DNA from: a virus
Length of the DNA stretch: 64,000 nt
Reading direction: 5' to 3' (one strand)
Virus record (IMG/VR): IMGVR_UViG_3300042891_000711
Location: 62,001-126,000 of that record
Shown in pieces: positions 42,018-50,990 of this stretch (its first letter is position 1; each line of letters opens with the position of its first letter). The notes below the pieces were generated by a model that was given only the letters and a program-made list of their open reading frames with translations, was not told where the DNA came from and searched no databases. The position numbers were made by a program, and so were the translations under genes.

Positions 42018-42955
42018 GAGCTAAGGAGTTTATCTTAGAAGGCGGTTGGGCAAGTACTTTAACACAAGGTACACATATCACACCTGCACTAGTTGATGTT
42101 GTTGTACAATCATTACCTGCATTTGAACAAGCATTAAATGCTTTCTTAAAAACCAAAGACCTAGCACCAGTTAAGATAGGCACGCCAGTTGGTAGTACAA
42201 CATACTACAAACGCGACCTTGCACAAAATCCTCAACGTGAATACGGTGACATTGATGTTAACTTCTTTGTGCCACGCTTGTCTGATATGTCGGACAATGC
42301 TAACGAACAAACATACAGTTCAGCTATTAAAGAGTTTTGCGACAGTAACCCTAACTACTCAACTAACAACGGCACAAATGTTATAATTAAAGTAGGCGAC
42401 GAATATGTACAAGTTGACTTTGTTACAGCATACTATGAGAACGAACAGTGGAGTCGTGCCTTAGGACCAGAGTACAATGTTAAAGGTGTACTAAGCGCAA
42501 GTTTATACTCATCACTAGCAGAAGCATTAAATCTCAGCTTTGGTGGACGTGGAGTACAGGTTAAATTACAAAATGGTGTGCCAGTTAGTTTTAGACAAAC
42601 TAAAGATACAGAGCTTAAAACCATAACAAATAATCCCGACACATGGGCAGTTGATATTGCTACATTCCTTGGTGCTAAAACTATCAGCGCACGTTTAGCC
42701 AAGTATCCAGGTATGGGTGACGAAATAAAAACTTCAAATACTATTAACAGTATTGTTGGCATTGCTGAAAGTTTAGGCCGTCCTGAGTTAATAGAACAAG
42801 TGAAAGCAATTTACATAAGTAAAATAAGCAAGGCAGTTAATAGCAGTAAGTTTGATAAAGCTGTGACATCAGAAGCTAAGAAAAAAGCTGAAGATACCAA
42901 AGCATTATTAACAAGAGAAGCACAGCGTATATTAGGACAGTTTGATGCGATTTAA
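42014..42955 (+). CDS. Nucleotidyltransferase-like protein with head-targeting N-terminus (2)
   Basis: Starts with GTG at 42014 overlapping the preceding stop. The N-terminus MRAKEFILEGGW carries the fullest form of the signal (EFIxE then G). The catalytic region reads GSTTYYKRD, EYGDIDVNFFVP (about residue 78, D-x-D) and VQVDFVTAYY (~135, third Asp), a polymerase-beta-like nucleotidyltransferase pattern. Residues 230-313 are helical with a lysine-rich end. Substrate unknown; modification of a host tRNA or protein after injection is inferred. Confidence 0.7.
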   Translation: MRAKEFILEGGWASTLTQGTHITPALVDVVVQSLPAFEQALNAFLKTKDLAPVKIGTPVGSTTYYKRDLAQNPQREYGDIDVNFFVPRLSDMSDNANEQTYSSAIKEFCDSNPNYSTNNGTNVIIKVGDEYVQVDFVTAYYENEQWSRALGPEYNVKGVLSASLYSSLAEALNLSFGGRGVQVKLQNGVPVSFRQTKDTELKTITNNPDTWAVDIATFLGAKTISARLAKYPGMGDEIKTSNTINSIVGIAESLGRPELIEQVKAIYISKISKAVNSSKFDKAVTSEAKKKAEDTKALLTREAQRILGQFDAI

Positions 42956-44297
42956 AGAATTTTTAAGAGAATACAGCAGAGAGAAAACAGTCAATGTCTT
43001 TGGCAACAAACTTGTTGCGGCATTAGGCAAGGATAAGAGCCACACTCTTTCTGGTACACAGTTAGGCACGGATCGTGCGTTCATTGATCAAAAGATCAAA
43101 GTTAATGATATGATTACAGCAGAACAACGTCAAATAATTATCGATCACATCATGGTTGTAATTGAAAATTCTGACCCTACAGCAAACAAAGAGTATGTAC
43201 AGTGGTTGACTAAAGTATATGCTAACCAAGGTATTAAACTAGAAGATATAATAAGTCGTGGTAACAGTGCGCTTAAAATGTATCACGAATTCAAAGTTAA
43301 AAAAATATTACCAGCAGAATATAGAGACATTGGTCGCATTGACTTTGCTGGCTTAGAAGCAATAGCACAAAATCTTGACCTACGTAATGCCTTAGCCGCT
43401 AAAGAAGAACAAGAAGCCGCTAAGACTGTAGACAAGGGCGAAGCTGAAACTGTATTTGAAAATGCTGCAGTGCGTATCATTGTACCCAAGAATGAAGCAG
43501 CATCCGGTTACTATGGACAAGGTACACGTTGGTGTACTGCTGGACGTGACAACAATATGTACGATCGTTATGCTCGTGATGGTGACTTGTATATCTTACT
43601 ACCTAAGAAACCCGACTACGAAGGTGAGAAATATCAACTACACTTTAGTAGCAATCAGTTTATGGACGAAGGTGATAACTACGTAGACAGCGTAAAAGAC
43701 CTAATAACTAAACGCTTTGGCAATTTATTACCATTCTTTATGGAGCGCGAGCCTTCACTTAAAGATTGGTTAGTGTTTACTCCAGATGAGGTATTAAAAC
43801 CATTATTGGCTAAAATTAAAACAGCCGTAAACGACCACGTAAGCGAAATAGTCAACGACTGGGAAGTACAAGACGACTACTGGTGGGATCACCTACGCAG
43901 TGAAGGATATGTATATCCAGAAGGTCACGACGAAGAAGGCGAGATTGACTTTGATGCTGCGGCAGATGCCGATCTAAGTTACACTGATTGGAACTACGAA
44001 GCCAGCGACTTTATTCGAACAATTAATAATGCTGTAGATCTAACGCCAGAAGAAGTGCGCGAAATTGCCCAAGAGGAAGAAGATGATTACAACGGAGATG
44101 TGGGTGTTAATGACCTTGATACTATCATAGAACGCAGTATATCAAAAAATATTGGTAGAAATAGTAGTGACGGTGGTGTGATAGAATGGATTAAAGATCA
44201 CATTTATATTAAGAAAACTGGTGGTGATGGAGCATGGGACGTTAGTTTGCTGTACACAGACAAAGAAGGAAAGCGTGCAGAATACGCAATACACTAA
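42945..44297 (+). CDS. Head-targeted protein with GTRWCTA motif, 450 aa
   Basis: Starts at ATG 42945, overlapping the previous gene by 11 bases. N-terminus MRFKEFLREYSREK (L-R-E then Y) matches the cassette signal. The central motif GYYGQGTRWCTAGRDNNMYDRY, given here only by its ends GYYGQGTRWCTA and NMYDRY, followed by GDLYILLPKK and KYQLHFSSNQF, recalls a domain found in PcfJ-like and other phage proteins with conserved W-C-T. Its activity is not known to me. The C-terminal third is highly acidic. Confidence 0.65.
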   Translation: MRFKEFLREYSREKTVNVFGNKLVAALGKDKSHTLSGTQLGTDRAFIDQKIKVNDMITAEQRQIIIDHIMVVIENSDPTANKEYVQWLTKVYANQGIKLEDIISRGNSALKMYHEFKVKKILPAEYRDIGRIDFAGLEAIAQNLDLRNALAAKEEQEAAKTVDKGEAETVFENAAVRIIVPKNEAASGYYGQGTRWCTAGRDNNMYDRYARDGDLYILLPKKPDYEGEKYQLHFSSNQFMDEGDNYVDSVKDLITKRFGNLLPFFMEREPSLKDWLVFTPDEVLKPLLAKIKTAVNDHVSEIVNDWEVQDDYWWDHLRSEGYVYPEGHDEEGEIDFDAAADADLSYTDWNYEASDFIRTINNAVDLTPEEVREIAQEEEDDYNGDVGVNDLDTIIERSISKNIGRNSSDGGVIEWIKDHIYIKKTGGDGAWDVSLLYTDKEGKRAEYAIH

Positions 44298-44298
44298 T

Positions 44299-45000
44299 AT
44301 GAGAGCTAGAGACTTTACAAAGAACAACGTTGCTTATAACAAACAACTAAATCCAGTGGCCTGGGACAATAATCAATTAAACGATGAAGTGCGAGATCGA
44401 CTACTAGAGATTGCTGAACGTTTTGTCAGCTACTTAGAGATTCCTAATTTTAAAGTAGAAGATGTTGTACTCACAGGTAGTATGGCCAACTACAACTGGA
44501 CTAAGTTTAGTGATTTTGATGTGCATGTTGTTACTAACTACAGTGACCTACAATGTGATGATATTGCCGAAGCGTTCTATCGTGCCAAGAAACAAATTTG
44601 GAATGACGGGCACGATATTACTATCTACGGTTATGATGTAGAATTGTATGTAGAAGATGTTGCGCAACCTCCAGTTAGCGAAGGTGTATATAGTTTGTTA
44701 AACAATAAGTGGCTTAAAACTCCCGACTTTAAAGTGCCATCAATCGATCGTGCTAGTGTTAATGCCAAAGTATTAGATCTACGTAGCCAAATTGATCATG
44801 CTATTGTAGCCGCTGATGATCCAGAAGATATTAAACGTATATCAGAAAAGATTCGTAAAATGCGCCGTGCAGGATTAGATGCTGGCGGCGAATTCAGCAC
44901 AGAAAATCTAGCATTTAAAATCCTACGTAATATGAAGTACATGGATAAATTAAGTAAAGCATATCGTCAACAACAAGACGATGATTTGAGTTTAAAATAA
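44299..45000 (+). CDS. Nucleotidyltransferase-like protein (3)
   Basis: ATG 44299 chosen (MRARDFTKNNVAYN), one base after the previous stop; a longer frame from 44221 lies inside that gene. It shares MRAxxF with the cassette but lacks the x-x-E cleavage site, so packaging is doubtful. The nucleotidyltransferase signature is very clear: VVLTGSMANYNWTKFSDFDV (about residues 55-74, GS...DxD) and a third acidic position in YDVELYVED (~115). The C-terminal half is helical and basic (ISEKIRKMRRAGLDAGGEF). Confidence 0.75.
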   Translation: MRARDFTKNNVAYNKQLNPVAWDNNQLNDEVRDRLLEIAERFVSYLEIPNFKVEDVVLTGSMANYNWTKFSDFDVHVVTNYSDLQCDDIAEAFYRAKKQIWNDGHDITIYGYDVELYVEDVAQPPVSEGVYSLLNNKWLKTPDFKVPSIDRASVNAKVLDLRSQIDHAIVAADDPEDIKRISEKIRKMRRAGLDAGGEFSTENLAFKILRNMKYMDKLSKAYRQQQDDDLSLK

Positions 45001-46004
45001 TGAGAGCACGTGAATTTATAACTGAAGCTATTAGCAACAAGCGAGTAATTCAGTATATTAAACAACATCACCCTAGAGGCGAATGGACTGCGGTTGCTAA
45101 TAACATGGTTATGAAATACCCAAAATACGAATTATCGTGGGTTCCTGTTAGCCAACTTAAAATAGATGGTGACGAGCCAATTGAAGATCCGTATAGTCGT
45201 GTTATTGACGTAGATCAAAGTTATGCAAGCAGACTTTCTACACAAGATATTGAAGATAATCCTATTGTCATAGACGCACAAGGACATATCTTAGATGGTA
45301 ATCATCGTGCTTGGCAAGCAAAACAATTAGGCATGGATATGATACCAGCGTATGTGCCTGTTAAAGAATTAACTGAATCACTAGATCTTGAAGTTGAAGA
45401 ATTTTTAAATAATCTAACACCGGAAGATGTTGGTGTAGACGAAGTAGGCGATTACCGTGTACACTTTGAAGGCTTTACTGATGACTGCCAATCCAGCAGA
45501 GATTACTGTCGTAATCCAAAAAAAGTGTTTCAAGAAGTATTTGCTGATTTTATCCGCCGTGAGGGTGGACAACAACCTGTAGCGTCAGGTATGGTAGGTG
45601 ATGATGACTACCCTATTCTATACAGCGTGTTTAAGGACACAGTTAGAAAAAATGTGCCGTTAACTCCAGAAAAAGCATACCAAATAGCATATAATAAAAA
45701 GAAACCGTGGCCTACAGGCAGTGCTGAAGAGCAACTAATTCGTAGTGATTTCCAATTAAGTGATTTGTATGATAGGTATGTGTTGAATCAGACCGATATG
45801 AGAGCAAATGAATTTATAAGCGAAGACGAAGGATTAAGCTATCAAGGTAATTGTACCGATGATGATGTTATTGAATATATTTTCGGTGATGCCACTACGT
45901 TTGCGCAGTTGGTTGACGAATACGGCGATGAGTTTGTATTAGACGATTTAGTAGTAAAGTATAATCCAGAAGAAGATATACACTACTTCTATTATAAGAG
46001 CTAA
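45000..46004 (+). CDS. ParB/Srx-like domain protein with two head-targeting signals
   Basis: Begins MRAREFITEAIS (I-T-E then A). Residues ~50-115 contain ARLSTQDIEDNPIVIDAQGH-like text (SRLSTQDIEDNPIVID) and ILDGNHRAWQAKQLG, the pattern of ParB/sulfiredoxin-type nucleases (GxHR). An acidic helical module follows. At residue 267 (base 45798) a second complete signal, MRANEFISEDEGL, appears in frame, followed by an acidic 60-residue tail. This looks like a fusion of two neighbouring cassette genes, or an internal start producing a second short protein. Confidence 0.7.
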   Translation: MRAREFITEAISNKRVIQYIKQHHPRGEWTAVANNMVMKYPKYELSWVPVSQLKIDGDEPIEDPYSRVIDVDQSYASRLSTQDIEDNPIVIDAQGHILDGNHRAWQAKQLGMDMIPAYVPVKELTESLDLEVEEFLNNLTPEDVGVDEVGDYRVHFEGFTDDCQSSRDYCRNPKKVFQEVFADFIRREGGQQPVASGMVGDDDYPILYSVFKDTVRKNVPLTPEKAYQIAYNKKKPWPTGSAEEQLIRSDFQLSDLYDRYVLNQTDMRANEFISEDEGLSYQGNCTDDDVIEYIFGDATTFAQLVDEYGDEFVLDDLVVKYNPEEDIHYFYYKS

Positions 46005-46005
46005 T

Positions 46006-46314
46006 ATGAGAGCCAATGAATTCTTAACCGAGTCGTACGAGTTTTTTGATACTATAGTAGATCAAATCAAAGCTCAAGTGCCAGCAGAAGAAATATGGTT
46101 TCACGGTAGCAGGGTAATTGGAACTGAACACGATGAAAGTGACTGGGATATCTTAGTTATTGTTCCTGATAACATAGTAGGTGATGAGTATATCAATGTT
46201 ACTAGGATATTACAATCTATAGCAAGAAGATACGAAAATTTTGATATACAACCTGCTCGTGCGTCAAACAATATTGCCCGTATAGCAAGAGAAGAAGGCG
46301 AACGAATAGATTAA
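46006..46314 (+). CDS. Minimal nucleotidyltransferase (MNT-like) with head-targeting N-terminus
   Basis: The 102-residue protein begins MRANEFLTESYEF (L-T-E then S). The remainder is a minimal nucleotidyltransferase: EIWFHGSRVIGTEHDESDWD (about residues 29-48, GS...DxD with DWDILV). This layout resembles antitoxin/toxin MNT domains and kanamycin-type nucleotidyltransferases. Starts one base after the previous stop. Third clear nucleotidyltransferase in 5 kb bearing the cassette signal. Confidence 0.75.
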   Translation: MRANEFLTESYEFFDTIVDQIKAQVPAEEIWFHGSRVIGTEHDESDWDILVIVPDNIVGDEYINVTRILQSIARRYENFDIQPARASNNIARIAREEGERID

Positions 46315-46316
46315 AG

Positions 46317-46387
46317 AACACCTACCTTAGGCCCATACTCGTTATGGTGTTTGGTGTGGCCGGCTGCTGGCCTGGAGGGATGCCAAA
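46317..46387 (+). ncRNA. GC-rich structured intergenic element
   Basis: Two hairpins are readable: AACACC (46317-46322) with GGTGTT (46346-46351), and TTTGG (46350-46354) with CCAAA (46383-46387) enclosing GGCC (46358-46361) and GGCC (46369-46372). The patch is far richer in G and C than its surroundings. It has no T run and no tRNA arms. It may be a processing or regulatory RNA; purely structural evidence. Confidence 0.35.
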
Positions 46388-46408
46388 AGTGAGCAAGATT
46401 AAACAAGC

Positions 46409-46416
46409 GATAAATA
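46409..46416 (+). promoter_or_regulatory. T4-type late promoter candidate
   Basis: GATAAATA, seven bases before the ATG at 46423 and downstream of the GC-rich hairpins. The short distance leaves little room for a leader, so the true start or promoter use is uncertain. Confidence 0.4.
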
Positions 46417-46422
46417 CTTAAT

Positions 46423-49400
46423 ATGCGATATAGTCAAATTAAACAAGCCTTAAAAGAAGCAGAGATCATTGATGAAGTATCAATGAGTCCTTCCAGCCTA
46501 GAAGCGTTCGCTAACAGTCCGGAAGCTGATGGTATGCTTATGGGTATTGAATTTGAAATGTGCGTACCCAATGCCAGCTCAGGTGACTATGAGCCTGAGT
46601 GGGAATACGATTACGAATACAACGAAAGCGCCTACAATATTGATGATATTCTTAACTTCTTCCGCAACGGTGATTTCAGTAACATGAGTCGTAGTGACTC
46701 TGAGCGTTATCGTAGTGAACTATATGACGAATACCTAGACTGGACTAATGAAGCATCTAATCGCTATATAGACGATAACGTAGATGAATTAGACAGCCTT
46801 ATCCGAGATCAACTTGAAGGCGAAATTGATCGTGATGATGTCAAAGATGCGGCACGTACTCGCTGGATAGAAGCAAACCCTGACGAAGATCCCGACAGTG
46901 ACGATGCTGATGCAGAAATTCGTGTCATAACATTAGAAATGATCGAAGATCGAGTAGATGAATTAATGGCAGATACCAGCGGTAGAGAGTATCAATATGC
47001 CTACGACCAAGCACGTCAAGAAATGGAAGATGACTTCCGTAACGGTGGTGATGGCGATGAAGGTGCTTGGTTAAGCGACATTGGCATTGGTGATATGCAG
47101 GACGCTGAACGTCATTGGGGCTTTGATTGGCCTCACATGTATGACGCTAACGAAGGCAATGATGGTGGTGATGCAGACATAGATCAAGTAGCAGATGACT
47201 TTTATGGTGCTACTGGATATGAAGCACGCGGGTTTAGTAATTACCACAGTGGCAATCGTAGTCAGCAACAACAAGAAGGTTACTTTATTATTGAACCCGA
47301 TGCTTCAATTGATGCTGAACAAGGTGATGCAGGCTTAGAGTTTATCAGTCCAGCTATGCCACTTAAAGATGGCTTGACTATGTTGAAAAAAGTTAAACAA
47401 TGGGCTAAGTTGGCAGGTTGTTATACTAACAAATCAACGGGCCTACACATGAACATCAGTGTGCCTAACATGACCACTGATAATCTAGACTATGTTAAAC
47501 TAGCATTATTCCTAGGTGACGAATACGTACTTCAAGAGTTTGGTCGTCAGTACAATACCTATGCTAAAAGTGCCATGAAGATTGTTAAAGAAAAGATTCA
47601 GGCCAATCCAGAAAACGCCACAGAATTGTTGGCCAAGATGAAAGAACATCTTGGAGCGGCAGCTAGTAAACTAGTACACAGTGGCGTTACACAAAAGTAT
47701 ACAAGTATCAATACCAAAGGCAACTACGTAGAATTCCGTGGTCCAGGTGGTGATTATCTAAACGAAGACATACCTAAACTTGTTAATACTGCTCTACGCC
47801 TAGCACAAAGCCTACGTATTGCCACAGACGAGTCAGCATACAAACAAGAATACGCTAAGAAATTATACAAACTAATCAGCCCAGAAGGCGAGTGGACTGA
47901 TCCTAATAACTCAGTAGCATTGTTCAGTCGCTATGCTCTAGGACAGATCAACAAATCAGAATTAGTAAGTAATGTTCGTCAAGCACAAACAGCTCGTAAA
48001 GAGAAGAAAGGCGAAGAAGTACAGTACTGGGTAATGAATAAAGATGGCACTGGTGGTAAGCAAATGGTATTTGCCGCTAGTGAAACAGCCGCTATCATCC
48101 TAGGCGGTAAACAAATGGGCATGAACCGTGAACAAAGTATCAGCAAACTTAAAGCTGAATTGTTTGTAGATACTAACAAAGAAAATACACCGCCAGCATC
48201 AGTACCACTTAGTTGGATTGATTGGATAACAGATACACTACCTACGGTTACTGTAGATACAGCAAATTCTGTAAGAGAAAGAATAAAAGATGGCAGAGAT
48301 AATTTAGATGCAGATGCCAATGGTTGGATAGTTAGACAGATTGACAACGAACTACGCAGTAGAATGGATCAAGGAGTAGTCGACGGCAATGAAACACGCT
48401 GGAAGGTTTATTTTGCTCGTGGTAGACATGTAGATCAAGACCCGGTATTCGTCGATGCTGATAGTCCTCGTCAGGCTAAACTTAAAGCCGCAGATATATT
48501 CATGCGAGAGCAACGGATATCAGTGGGCCTACACGATTTAGAAGCCATTGCTACCACACAAGATGCTGGCCGTCCAGAAGTAACTTGGAATATTATAAAC
48601 GGTCTAGGTGAACCTGCTGGTACTGTTAACGCAAGAACCAGTGACGAAGCACTACATGTATACGGTAGTGTTAATAATGTCGATACTAGATACTATAGAG
48701 CAACACCAGTTGAAACAACGCCAAGTGCAGGCACGTACACTAGTTTCGCAGATGCGCAGGCTGCGGCAGATAGAGCAAACGCTGGTAATACCACTAACAG
48801 AGAAGTGTTTGACGGTTTAGCCAATAACTGGCAAGAGTGGCTTCAGGGTGTTGGTAGACATACCGACGGTAATCTACAGCGTATACTTGATAATATGGCC
48901 CAGGGTGTTAATGCTCACTATACCAACTTAACTCTTGACGAGAAAGACTTTATTATTAATACTGTTAATCAAGAAATACGCCGCCGTAGTAGTAATAACG
49001 AATTAGCTGCCAACGCAGGTGGTGCCGAAAACGCAGTGCGTGATAGTTTGCCCCAAGCACATCGTGAGTGGTTAGACAATGTAGCCGATAAGAGTGACAT
49101 GGATCTAATCAACGTATTCCGTAATGTCAGCACAACCGCAGTATTAAATGATCAACAGACTGCTTACTTTAGAGTTATTATTAAACGTGAACTACGTCGT
49201 CGTGGTATCAGCGACAGTGAGCGCGATGCTAGCGAACAAGGCGCAACTCCAGTACCTAATTATGAGATATATGCGCCAGACAGCGGAGTAGTAGTACACC
49301 AATTCCACGCCGACAACGAAACAGACGCAAATAGAAAGTTCAGTGAATTTGAACAGAATTACGAATCAGATTACGATTTCCATCACGAGTATCGCAGAAT

Positions 49401-49650
49401 TGGCCCTGCACAACAGGAATTACCATTGGAACCCGCAGTGCCACAGACCACTGCTACAGATTTTGAAGTAGTTAAAGCTGATGGTAGTGTGGTGTCAAAC
49501 ATACGAGGTGCTGATATGGTCTATGCTCATCGTAAAGCACGTGAATTAGAACAAGACCTGGGCTTAGAAAGTGGTGCGTTAACAGTTAGAGCATTACCAA
49601 CAACAAACGAATCTATAAAACAATTACGCCGATTGGCAGGATTAGTATAA
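46423..49650 (+). CDS. Large protein with amidoligase-like domain, 1075 aa
   Basis: N-terminus MRYSQIKQALKEAEIIDE (L-K-E then A) fits the head-targeting set. Residues ~40-490 contain signature pieces of the putative amidoligase (COOH-NH2 ligase) family: MGIEFEMCVPN (~40, GxExE), GLEFISPAMPLKDGL (~305), CYTNKSTGLHMNIS (~333) and GNYVEFRGPGGDYLN (~435). This family is thought to form amide bonds at protein or peptide carboxylates using ATP. The C-terminal ~500 residues hold several small modules and end NESIKQLRRLAGLV. An injected protein-modifying enzyme is inferred. Confidence 0.7.
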   Translation: MRYSQIKQALKEAEIIDEVSMSPSSLEAFANSPEADGMLMGIEFEMCVPNASSGDYEPEWEYDYEYNESAYNIDDILNFFRNGDFSNMSRSDSERYRSELYDEYLDWTNEASNRYIDDNVDELDSLIRDQLEGEIDRDDVKDAARTRWIEANPDEDPDSDDADAEIRVITLEMIEDRVDELMADTSGREYQYAYDQARQEMEDDFRNGGDGDEGAWLSDIGIGDMQDAERHWGFDWPHMYDANEGNDGGDADIDQVADDFYGATGYEARGFSNYHSGNRSQQQQEGYFIIEPDASIDAEQGDAGLEFISPAMPLKDGLTMLKKVKQWAKLAGCYTNKSTGLHMNISVPNMTTDNLDYVKLALFLGDEYVLQEFGRQYNTYAKSAMKIVKEKIQANPENATELLAKMKEHLGAAASKLVHSGVTQKYTSINTKGNYVEFRGPGGDYLNEDIPKLVNTALRLAQSLRIATDESAYKQEYAKKLYKLISPEGEWTDPNNSVALFSRYALGQINKSELVSNVRQAQTARKEKKGEEVQYWVMNKDGTGGKQMVFAASETAAIILGGKQMGMNREQSISKLKAELFVDTNKENTPPASVPLSWIDWITDTLPTVTVDTANSVRERIKDGRDNLDADANGWIVRQIDNELRSRMDQGVVDGNETRWKVYFARGRHVDQDPVFVDADSPRQAKLKAADIFMREQRISVGLHDLEAIATTQDAGRPEVTWNIINGLGEPAGTVNARTSDEALHVYGSVNNVDTRYYRATPVETTPSAGTYTSFADAQAAADRANAGNTTNREVFDGLANNWQEWLQGVGRHTDGNLQRILDNMAQGVNAHYTNLTLDEKDFIINTVNQEIRRRSSNNELAANAGGAENAVRDSLPQAHREWLDNVADKSDMDLINVFRNVSTTAVLNDQQTAYFRVIIKRELRRRGISDSERDASEQGATPVPNYEIYAPDSGVVVHQFHADNETDANRKFSEFEQNYESDYDFHHEYRRIGPAQQELPLEPAVPQTTATDFEVVKADGSVVSNIRGADMVYAHRKARELEQDLGLESGALTVRALPTTNESIKQLRRLAGLV

Positions 49651-50315
49651 TGAACTTATTTGAAATGTTTGAACAAGGGCCACCTAAGCCAACGCTGATA
49701 GATGCATTGCGTGATTTTTTGCCCATCGCAGTTCAACATTTAAAATTAGATCACATTCCTAAAATTCGTTTAGTTAAATCATTAGATGATACAACATTTG
49801 GTCGTTATGTCAATGATGAGCAAGTAATTTATGTAGTTGTTGATAATCGCAATCCTGTAGATATCTTGCGTACACTAGCACACGAAATGGTACATTATGC
49901 GCAGGGTCAAGATGATCAACTTGATAGCACTTCCGGCGAAACAGGCAGTCCAATTGAGAACGAAGCCAACGCAGAAGCAGGTGTTATTATGCGGTTGTTT
50001 AATCAAAAACATCCTAGCTATATGCAGGCCGATCCAATAGCATTACCTGAAGCATGGAGTGCAAAATACAAAAAGAGTATTAATTGCAGTAACCCAAAAG
50101 GATTCAGTCAAAAGGCGCACTGTGCCGGACGTAAGAAAACTGATGAGAACTTTGCAGATGGTAAGAAGCCAGGCCGTAAAGGACTAGCCAAACGTTCAGG
50201 TGTTGACTGTGGTCAAAGCATAAGTAAATTAAGAAGCGTTGCAAAAAATAGCAGTGGCGAAAAGCAACGTATGGCACACTGGTGCGCTAATATGAAATCA
50301 GGGAGAAGTAAATGA
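49650..50315 (+). CDS. Zinc metallopeptidase-like protein with Cys-rich tail
   Basis: N-terminus MNLFEMFEQGPPKP contains L-F-E and M-F-E sites. The zinc peptidase motif HExxH is exact in TLAHEMVHYAQGQ (about residue 81), with a downstream Glu in ENEANAEAG (~110) as possible third ligand, as in SprT/gluzincin-like enzymes. After residue ~145 there are basic Cys/His modules: CSNPKGFSQKAHCAGRKK and AKRSGVDCGQSISKLRSVAK, then AHWCANMKSGR. These resemble small phage virion-associated modules. Overlaps neighbours at both ends (TAATG, ATGA). Confidence 0.72.
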   Translation: MNLFEMFEQGPPKPTLIDALRDFLPIAVQHLKLDHIPKIRLVKSLDDTTFGRYVNDEQVIYVVVDNRNPVDILRTLAHEMVHYAQGQDDQLDSTSGETGSPIENEANAEAGVIMRLFNQKHPSYMQADPIALPEAWSAKYKKSINCSNPKGFSQKAHCAGRKKTDENFADGKKPGRKGLAKRSGVDCGQSISKLRSVAKNSSGEKQRMAHWCANMKSGRSK

Positions 50316-50989
50316 AGTCAAATGAATTTTTATCAGAATCTGAAAAGCAAAAAGGTGTTGACGGTAAAGCCTGCTGGGATGGTTATAAGCGCATGGGCAC
50401 TAAGAAGAAAGGTGGCAAGACTGTTGACAACTGTGTTAAGATGGAAGAATCCATTGATGAGTACGATGACGAAGCCGGCATGGTTGACAGTAATTTAGAA
50501 ACAATTAAACGTGCTGCTGAAGAATTAGATCAAGTGTTAGGCCAAGATGACAACATGGCTGAATGGGCACAGGAAAAACTAGCAGTAGTTAAGAGCATGT
50601 TAGTTGCTGTTAAAGACTATGTAGTTAGTCAAAAATCTACAGGCATCGATCCACAAATAGACGAAGAACTAGAAGAAACATACCACGGTGATGAGTTCTT
50701 CGAAGCCTACGGCGAAATGTGGTTTAACGAAGATGAACAATTAGACGAAGCTGAATATCACGGACGTAAAGTTCCCCTAGGTAAACCAATGCAGGGTGAT
50801 GTTAAGAAGTTTAAAGTATATGTTAAAGATCCTAGCACAGGTAACATCAAAAAAGTAAACTTTGGTGATCCTAATATGCGTATTAAGAAGTCAAACCCTG
50901 CGAGACGTAAATCATTTAGAGCACGTCACAACTGTGCAAACCCGGGTCCACGCACTAAAGCACGTTACTGGTCATGCCGCAAGTGGTAA
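50312..50989 (+). CDS. Head-associated protein with conserved basic C-terminal domain
   Basis: N-terminus MKSNEFLSESEKQ (L-S-E then S) is a strong cassette signal. It is followed by GVDGKACWDGYKRMGTKKKG, a short module common in T4-like phages. An acidic helical middle ends in a second site, QLDE-AEYHGRK (about residue 146). The C-terminal ~75 residues, with KVNFGDPNMRIKKSNP, ARRKSFRARHNC and TKARYWSCRKW, are a highly conserved basic domain I know from marine T4-like phages as structural. Likely cleaved twice in the prohead. Confidence 0.72.
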   Translation: MKSNEFLSESEKQKGVDGKACWDGYKRMGTKKKGGKTVDNCVKMEESIDEYDDEAGMVDSNLETIKRAAEELDQVLGQDDNMAEWAQEKLAVVKSMLVAVKDYVVSQKSTGIDPQIDEELEETYHGDEFFEAYGEMWFNEDEQLDEAEYHGRKVPLGKPMQGDVKKFKVYVKDPSTGNIKKVNFGDPNMRIKKSNPARRKSFRARHNCANPGPRTKARYWSCRKW

Positions 50990-50990
50990 T

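Noticed and set aside
44299-44334. Capsid-targeting signal on the third nucleotidyltransferase
   Set aside because: It begins MRARDFTKNNV, which shares the basic start but has no x-x-E site, so it was not counted as a clear member of the packaged set.
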